This document shows positions 6,371-11,917 of a DNA stretch of 11,917 bases, in pieces. The position numbers were made by a program, and so were the translations under genes. The DNA comes from Anaplasma platys (GTDB lineage: Bacteria; Pseudomonadota; Alphaproteobacteria; Rickettsiales; Anaplasmataceae), in the NCBI RefSeq assembly GCF_012790675.1, contig NZ_CP046391.1, forward strand, positions 547,423-559,339. Direction: 5' to 3'. Position 1 is the first letter of the stretch; each line of letters starts with the position of its first letter. The notes below the pieces were generated by a model that saw only the letters and a list, made by a program, of their open reading frames with translations, was not told the DNA's origin and did not search any database.

Positions 6371-8794
6371 CTTCTTTGGGGCGCCAGAAGCAGAAGAAGA
6401 CCCCTGACTAGATGAATAACCATTTCCCTTTCCGCTTCGAGACGTATTACCTACAGCTTCAGAGGAAGCACCACCCTGCTGCCCATCAGAAGAACCATAG
6501 TAGCTATTGCCAGTACTATGGCGTCGACGCGGAGCTGACCTACCGGAACCCGACGCTCCACCAAGAGAAGACCCCCTCTTCTTATCCTTAGGCGCAGAAC
6601 CTGAGTACGATCCCACACCATCTGAGTTTCCACCACTTCCCGAGAAGCTTGAACGCCTCTGAGAAGCATATGGCTCACACTCTATCGCATCACCAGAATC
6701 CTGATCCACACGACGCAGCGACAGCTGTATATGATCCTTATCGACCTCCACAACCAGAACCTTAACTTTGTCGCCAACAGCAAGGAAGTCAGCCACGGCT
6801 TCGATGCGCTCATTTTTAATCTCACTGATATGGACCAAACCGCGTCTCGCACCCAAAAACGTGACGAAAGCACCGAACTTAGCAATCTCAGACACAACCC
6901 CGCTATAGATCTTACCAACCTCAGGTTCTGAAACTATACCAGTAACCATGTCTTTAGCTTCTTCTATCGCCTCAGTACCCACAGCATAGATCATGACTGT
7001 ACCATCCTGAGATATCTCTATCTTCGCTCCTGTCTTTTCACATATCTCACGTATGTTCTTCCCGCCTGCGCCTATAACGTTTTTTATCTTGGCCTTGTCT
7101 ATTATCATAGACTCCATACGAGGAACGTGATCACGCACCCTCTCCCTGGACTCCTTAATAACACGGTCCATCTTATCAATGATGAACAAACGCCCATCCC
7201 TAGCTTGGCCCATAGCTGTATTAATGATTCCAAAGTCTATACCCTTGACCTTCATATCCATCTGCAGTGCAGTAATACCTTCACGCGTACCCGCTACTTT
7301 GAAATCCATATCACCTAGATAATCCTCATCGCCAAGTATATCAGATAATACCGCACATTTTTCGCCCTCCTTAATCAGACCCATAGCAATCCCGGCAACA
7401 GACGATTTCAACGGGACACCTGTATCCATAAGAGCAAGAGACGCACCACACACTGTCGCCATAGATGAAGAACCATCAGACTCGGTTATCTCCGACACCA
7501 CCCTAATGGTGTAAGGAAACTCACTTTTCGAAGGCAGCACAGGATGAATAGCTCTCCATGCCAACTTTCCATGCCCAATCTCCCTTCTTCCCGGAGGACG
7601 CAAAGCAGAAGCTTCGCCAACAGCATAAGGAGGAAAATTATAATGCAACAAAAACCGCTCTCTTTTGTCGCCATCAAATCCATCAATAATTTGCTCATCC
7701 TGAGGAGTACCCAAGGCAGTTATCACCAATGCTTGCGTATCACCCCTAGTAAATAGCGCCGACCCATGAGCCTTAGATATGAGATCAACTTCTATTTCTA
7801 TATTTCGTATCTGATCGTATGCCCTACCATCTACTCTACTTTGCGTTTCTAAAACTTTTGTTCTAACTAAGGATCTTTCGAACAACTTCAGGGCCAACAC
7901 TATGTCCTGGGCAGTATATTTGCCGCCAGCTTCAAGAAATTTACCGGTTAGATCCTCTTTAAGACCCTCCCTAGCGACATCCAACTTAGCAACTCTTGAC
8001 TTCTTATCCTTGTCAGAATAAGCCTCAGCAAATTGCTCTACGTATTCATTGCTTATGCTAGAAGTGATCTCATCCAAATCGCGGGGAATGAACTCAGCCT
8101 TTTCTGTGACACCAGCATCACGCGCAAAATCCTCTATGACACCTATTATCTCTTCACAACTCTCATGAGCAAACTTCAAAGCACCAAGCATCTCATCTTC
8201 TGTGAGCTCATTTGCCTCTGATTCAACCATCAGCGTCGAGGTGCTACTTCTCGTATAGAACATATCCATCGCACTCATACTGAGCTCATCAGCAGAGGGG
8301 TTAAGTACGTACCTCTCCTCCCCTTTTACGTACCCTATTCTTGCACCCGCTACAGTACTCTCGAATGGAATCCCTGAAATAGCGAGCGCTGCCGACGCAC
8401 CTATCAAAGCAACTGTTTCAGGGGGGCTACTTGGGTCATAAGATAGAAGATTACACACAACCGCCACTTCATCACAAAACCCAAACGGGAAAAGCGGTCT
8501 CAGACTCCGATCCACCAAACGCGAAATTAGAGTTTCGCGATCAGACGGTTTTCCTTCCCTCTTAAAAAACCCACCCGGTATCTTACCAACGGCATAACTT
8601 TTTGCTAAAAACTGAACAGTCAACGGAAGGAAATCTACTGATTCTTTAGCCTTTTGCGTAACAACAGTCGCTAAAACCGACGTGCCTCCATAGTCAACCA
8701 CAACCGCACCGTTCGCCTGGCGCGCTATCTTACCACTCTCTATACTTAATGGTCTATCTCCCCACTCTACACACTTCCTCGTGATATCAAACAT
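6356..8794 (-). CDS. pnp: Polyribonucleotide nucleotidyltransferase (PNPase) with Ser/Gly-rich tail
   Basis: PNPase degrades RNA 3' to 5' using phosphate and can also add tails; it works as a trimer, often with RNase E. Numbered from ATG 8794 (812 aa), the sequence shows the first RNase PH domain (SGKIARQANGAVVV, KIPGGFFKREG), a helical domain and the second RNase PH domain. The latter has the phosphate-binding SDGSSSMATVCGASLAL and the catalytic LGDEDYLGDMDFK (Asp491, Asp497, Lys499, equivalent to E. coli Asp486, Asp492, Lys494). A KH domain with GAGG (about 564-624) and an S1 domain (625-698) follow. The last 114 residues are an unusual low-complexity tail: 53 are Ser or Gly, with basic clusters (APRRRH, PKDKKRG, PKKPRFF). 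The frame is open to an ATG at 8824, but family members begin at MFDITRKCVEW (8794) and the upstream ATG lies in a hairpin loop. The SD before 8794 is weak. Confidence 0.97.
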   Translation of the reverse strand: MFDITRKCVEWGDRPLSIESGKIARQANGAVVVDYGGTSVLATVVTQKAKESVDFLPLTVQFLAKSYAVGKIPGGFFKREGKPSDRETLISRLVDRSLRPLFPFGFCDEVAVVCNLLSYDPSSPPETVALIGASAALAISGIPFESTVAGARIGYVKGEERYVLNPSADELSMSAMDMFYTRSSTSTLMVESEANELTEDEMLGALKFAHESCEEIIGVIEDFARDAGVTEKAEFIPRDLDEITSSISNEYVEQFAEAYSDKDKKSRVAKLDVAREGLKEDLTGKFLEAGGKYTAQDIVLALKLFERSLVRTKVLETQSRVDGRAYDQIRNIEIEVDLISKAHGSALFTRGDTQALVITALGTPQDEQIIDGFDGDKRERFLLHYNFPPYAVGEASALRPPGRREIGHGKLAWRAIHPVLPSKSEFPYTIRVVSEITESDGSSSMATVCGASLALMDTGVPLKSSVAGIAMGLIKEGEKCAVLSDILGDEDYLGDMDFKVAGTREGITALQMDMKVKGIDFGIINTAMGQARDGRLFIIDKMDRVIKESRERVRDHVPRMESMIIDKAKIKNVIGAGGKNIREICEKTGAKIEISQDGTVMIYAVGTEAIEEAKDMVTGIVSEPEVGKIYSGVVSEIAKFGAFVTFLGARRGLVHISEIKNERIEAVADFLAVGDKVKVLVVEVDKDHIQLSLRRVDQDSGDAIECEPYASQRRSSFSGSGGNSDGVGSYSGSAPKDKKRGSSLGGASGSGRSAPRRRHSTGNSYYGSSDGQQGGASSEAVGNTSRSGKGNGYSSSQGSSSASGAPKKPRFF

Positions 8795-8810
8795 ACTTAA
8801 ATTACCATAT

Positions 8811-8834
8811 AAAAAACGCGCCATGGCGCAAAAA
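8811..8834 (-). terminator. GC hairpin with T-tract between rpsO and pnp
   Basis: GCGCCATGGCGC (8818-8829) is a perfect 12-bp palindrome that can form a GCGC/GCGC stem with a CATG loop. On the minus strand it is followed directly by GTTTTTT (8817-8811), so it resembles an intrinsic terminator or attenuator for rpsO with partial read-through into pnp. The stem is short. In E. coli the rpsO-pnp gap also carries a terminator and RNase III hairpin that control pnp; the parallel is inferred. Confidence 0.55.
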
Positions 8835-8857
8835 TTTCCTCTCCATTGTCACATCGA

Positions 8858-9139
8858 TCAATGGAATACGTCCCTTATGCCAAGCCTCTTGACCAAGTCC
8901 AGATACGAATCGCTACCATATTTATTTTTTACATATAGAAGCCTCTTGCGCCTCTTACAAACTAGGACCATCAGCCCTCTTCTACAGTGAAAGTCCTTTT
9001 TGTGAACCTTTAAGTGCTCAGTGAGATTGCGTATTCGTTCCGACAAGATAGCGCACTGCACGTATGCAGAACCCGTATCACCATCTTTGATGCGATACTC
9101 AGAAATTAACTCTGATTTTTTACTAGGTGTGATCGACAT
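8858..9139 (-). CDS. rpsO: 30S ribosomal protein S15
   Basis: S15 binds the central domain of 16S rRNA early in 30S assembly. The 93-aa product begins MSITPSKKSELISEYRI and contains GDTGSAYVQCAILSERI and the S15 signature LTEHLKVHKKDFHCRRGL followed by VCKRRKRLLYVK; the usual Ser or Thr before RRGL is Cys52. It is a few residues longer than the 89 aa of E. coli S15 because of a short C-terminal extension ending RDVFH. The frame extends upstream to a TTG at 9181 that overlaps the truB stop. The ATG at 9139 gives the family N-terminus and has AAGGGGGG about 11 bases upstream, so it is preferred. It lies 38 bases after truB and 63 bases before the preferred pnp start, a conserved truB-rpsO-pnp order. 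Confidence 0.96.
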   Translation of the reverse strand: MSITPSKKSELISEYRIKDGDTGSAYVQCAILSERIRNLTEHLKVHKKDFHCRRGLMVLVCKRRKRLLYVKNKYGSDSYLDLVKRLGIRDVFH

Positions 9140-9177
9140 AAAAACGAAAGCCCCCCTTGAAGCACACTCAAAAACAC

Positions 9178-10080
9178 TCAAACATTAAAAACACGCACCG
9201 GCCTAGCGGTGCCATCCACGACTTCGCAGACAGCGACAGGAACGCCACCCGCCTGGCTTAGGTAACACATACCACAATTCTCAGCAACACACAAGCCATT
9301 TAAAATATCATTACTTAACCTGATATCGCGACCATTCTTTAGCATTTCGACGTCTTTTCCATGCACTTCTATGCATGGAATTCCTGACATAACAACTGAT
9401 AGAGGAAGGGCAACCTTAGCTAACCCTTTCTCAGATACCACCCGCTCTAAGTCCTCTAATGCAACAGCGGAATCATCGGTAAAAACACCAACTTTTTTGC
9501 GATGAAGACTCGCCACGTATCCTAAGCACCCTAACGCTATACCAAGATCACGCGCTAACGACCTTATATAGACGCCTTTCTTGCACTTTACTAAGAAACT
9601 CGCCGAGTTTTCACTATCGTCAATATCAGTCAATTTTATGTCATCAATACACACAACTCTGGAGCCAAGCTCCACAAATTTACCTGCTCTTGCAATACTA
9701 TAAGCTCTTTCACCACCTATCCTTATCGCTGAAAATGCTGGGGGAACCTGTTCTATATGCCCAACATACTGTTTGATAGCTTCTCTAATGCTTTTCTCAC
9801 TCGGCCTGGCATCACTAACTGCAACTATCTTACCTTCCGCATCGTCTGTATCACGTTGCTCCCCCCACTTAATTCTAACAGAGTAGGCTTTTTCAGCATC
9901 CATAGCATATGATGTTGTCTTTGTTGCTTCACCAAACGCAATGGGCAATACCCCTGTCGCGAGAGGGTCTAATGTCCCTGCATGCCCGACCTTACACTTC
10001 AAGATCCTCTTTATTATGCTCACTGCTCTTCCAGAGCTCATTCCGTAAGACTTATCTATATTTAGCCAACCATATTCCAC
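9178..10080 (-). CDS. truB: tRNA pseudouridine-55 synthase TruB
   Basis: TruB converts U55 in the T-loop of nearly all tRNAs to pseudouridine and also acts as a tRNA-folding chaperone. The 300-aa product has the start motif WLNIDKSYGMSSGRAV, the catalytic loop KVGHAGTLDPLATGVLPIAFG with nucleophile Asp38, AYSVRIKWG, the PPAFSAIRIGGERAY motif and GVYIRSLARDLG. Length is close to the E. coli enzyme (314 aa); the C-terminal part is less conserved. Translation begins at a GTG (10080-10078), with GGGG eight bases upstream. No nearby in-frame ATG would preserve the WLNI motif. It is the first gene of the minus-strand cluster and is divergent from mreB across about 207 bases, where I see no convincing promoter for it. 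Confidence 0.96.
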   Translation of the reverse strand: MEYGWLNIDKSYGMSSGRAVSIIKRILKCKVGHAGTLDPLATGVLPIAFGEATKTTSYAMDAEKAYSVRIKWGEQRDTDDAEGKIVAVSDARPSEKSIREAIKQYVGHIEQVPPAFSAIRIGGERAYSIARAGKFVELGSRVVCIDDIKLTDIDDSENSASFLVKCKKGVYIRSLARDLGIALGCLGYVASLHRKKVGVFTDDSAVALEDLERVVSEKGLAKVALPLSVVMSGIPCIEVHGKDVEMLKNGRDIRLSNDILNGLCVAENCGMCYLSQAGGVPVAVCEVVDGTARPVRVFNV

Positions 10081-10189
10081 AATTCACGCCCCAACAACAA
10101 AGTTGTCTTGTAGATAACACTACTGAAGAAAAATCTCACCTCAAAAACCCCTATGCCTATTCCGCTAATGGATATAGACTGTTGTAAAC

Positions 10190-10217
10190 TTGAGAGATGT
10201 TGTTAAGTAGCTATGTA
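10190..10217 (+). promoter_or_regulatory. Tentative mreB promoter
   Basis: TTGAGA (10190-10195) matches the -35 consensus at five of six bases. It is followed after 16 bases by TATGTA (10212-10217), a poor -10 match. Another -10-like sequence (TGCTAGTAT, extended -10 style) lies at 10239-10247 without a good -35. The region is the 207-bp divergent gap between truB and mreB. Confidence 0.22.
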
Positions 10218-10278
10218 TGTACATTTGGTTGCGCGGTGTGCTAGTATGCAGTCTCGAGTTGTGGTCTTTAAGGTGTAG

Positions 10279-11397
<1,119 letters not shown>

Positions 11398-11418
11398 CTA
11401 TCTTACTTGCCACGGAGC

Positions 11419-11444
11419 GCGCCCTGCATTATATTGCCGGGCGC
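11419..11444 (+). terminator. Strong hairpin 21 bases after mreB
   Basis: GCGCCC (11419-11424) pairs with GGGCGC (11439-11444). After one mismatch, GCA (11426-11428) pairs with TGC (11435-11437), leaving the six-base loop TTATAT. There is no T-tract, so it is a candidate mreB transcript end or 3' stabiliser rather than a textbook intrinsic terminator. Confidence 0.5.
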
Positions 11445-11638
11445 AAGCATCCTGCTGTCTTGTGCATTTGTTGGCAGGCTGCCTACATGTTGTGCCCCCA
11501 CGTCGCACTGCGACAAGAACAAAACAAGACACAGATTATGCAGTCTAAAGGAGTTTCTTGGTTGTCCAAGCGCACGCGTAACGATTCTTATGTACAACTT
11601 AAAGATTAAAGTCTTGGGTTGCAACCACAACTTAAACT

Positions 11639-11664
11639 ATTATTTTATACTTTAATAAAATAAT
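11639..11664. repeat. 10-bp perfect AT inverted repeat, 6-base loop
   Basis: ATTATTTTAT (11639-11648) and ATAAAATAAT (11655-11664) are exact reverse complements separated by ACTTTA. A GGTTGCAACC palindrome lies just upstream at 11617-11626. The repeat is symmetric and could end transcripts from either side, but the stem is all A and T. Confidence 0.6.
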
Positions 11665-11917
11665 GAAAGATACTGTCCAACGCTGTTCTTGTAGGATACA
11701 GAGGTCGTGTTAGAACGATTGCTGATCTATATTCACATAACTTGACACTTACCACCCACTATACGCATCGAAGCCTCCCCCCCCCACCTACGTCGTTACA
11801 AGTATGTGTTTAACATTAAAAACAAAACATGAGTCCACTATCCAACTCGCCATAAATGCCGTTGAGATTTCCTATGGAAATACATGTTTGAAGTCGTCGT
11901 CTATGCTAAAAAATACT

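Larger units (their letters stand above)
11398..11917. other. Non-coding 3' region after mreB, rich in inverted repeats
   Basis: Frames of 75-95 codons overlap here on both strands, but none has a ribosome binding site or a recognisable product, so I call none. The region holds the hairpin at 11419-11444, GTCGC/GCGAC at 11502-11514, CTTGG/CCAAG at 11557-11570, the palindrome at 11617-11626, the AT repeat at 11639-11664 and a run of nine C at 11777-11785. At the right edge a minus-strand frame reads VFFSIDDDFKHVFP and stops at 11874-11872; it could be the last codons of a gene outside the window, but this is weak. Confidence 0.6.

Noticed and set aside
141..9197. 14-bp match CATTAAAAACACGC at 141-154 and 9184-9197, inside the truB end
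   Set aside because: One match of this length is expected by chance within a 12-kb window, and the second copy is explained by truB codons.
11407..11655. 82-codon Cys-rich plus-strand frame after mreB
   Set aside because: It starts at TTG without an SD, runs through strong hairpins, and competes with equally long frames on both strands; no sign of selection for coding.
11872..11916. Possible last 14 codons of a minus-strand gene entering from the right edge
   Set aside because: Fourteen open codons are not evidence of coding; kept only as a remark in the gap description.

Overview
The window looks like a piece of chromosome from an obligate intracellular alphaproteobacterium of the family Anaplasmataceae. 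The moderate GC content, long gene-poor gaps, and LepA, PNPase, TruB and MreB sequences that read like the Rickettsiales versions point to Anaplasma, probably A. phagocytophilum or a close relative. This assignment rests on pattern recognition only, not on a database search.

Layout. Positions 1-63 are seven perfect copies of a 9-bp tandem repeat cut by the left edge. They may be the end of a plus-strand gene encoding Glu-Thr-Pro repeats. Positions 119-1025 hold no intact gene but do hold decayed-looking open frames on the minus strand and a 21-bp dyad. A 39-codon minus-strand ORF (1026-1145) with a perfect AAGGAGG ribosome binding site follows, then a 543-aa orphan protein gene (1258-2889, minus). 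These two genes carry the same unusual stem-loop or dyad (core GTGgCAC, hairpin loop TGCCA) just upstream of their start codons. After a 755-bp gap comes a minus-strand housekeeping cluster, in transcription order truB, rpsO, pnp, a BioC/NDUFAF5-like methyltransferase gene and lepA (10080 down to 3645). mreB (10288-11397) is divergent from truB. It is followed by 520 bp of non-coding DNA rich in inverted repeats, with no mreC.

How the genes work together. The housekeeping cluster is about RNA and translation: tRNA U55 pseudouridylation (TruB), the 30S protein S15, RNA decay (PNPase) and ribosome back-translocation (LepA). The rpsO-pnp junction carries a GC hairpin with a T-tract, as is known for this gene pair in enterobacteria, and this affects the choice of the PNPase start. 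Several start codons are better placed downstream of the longest open frame (lepA, pnp, rpsO, mreB).

The most unusual parts are the hairpin element shared by the small basic ORF and the orphan gene, the interrupted frames at 203-636 and 794-940, the Ser/Gly-rich basic tail on PNPase, and the hairpin cluster after mreB. I see no tRNA, rRNA, CRISPR array, insertion sequence or phage gene.
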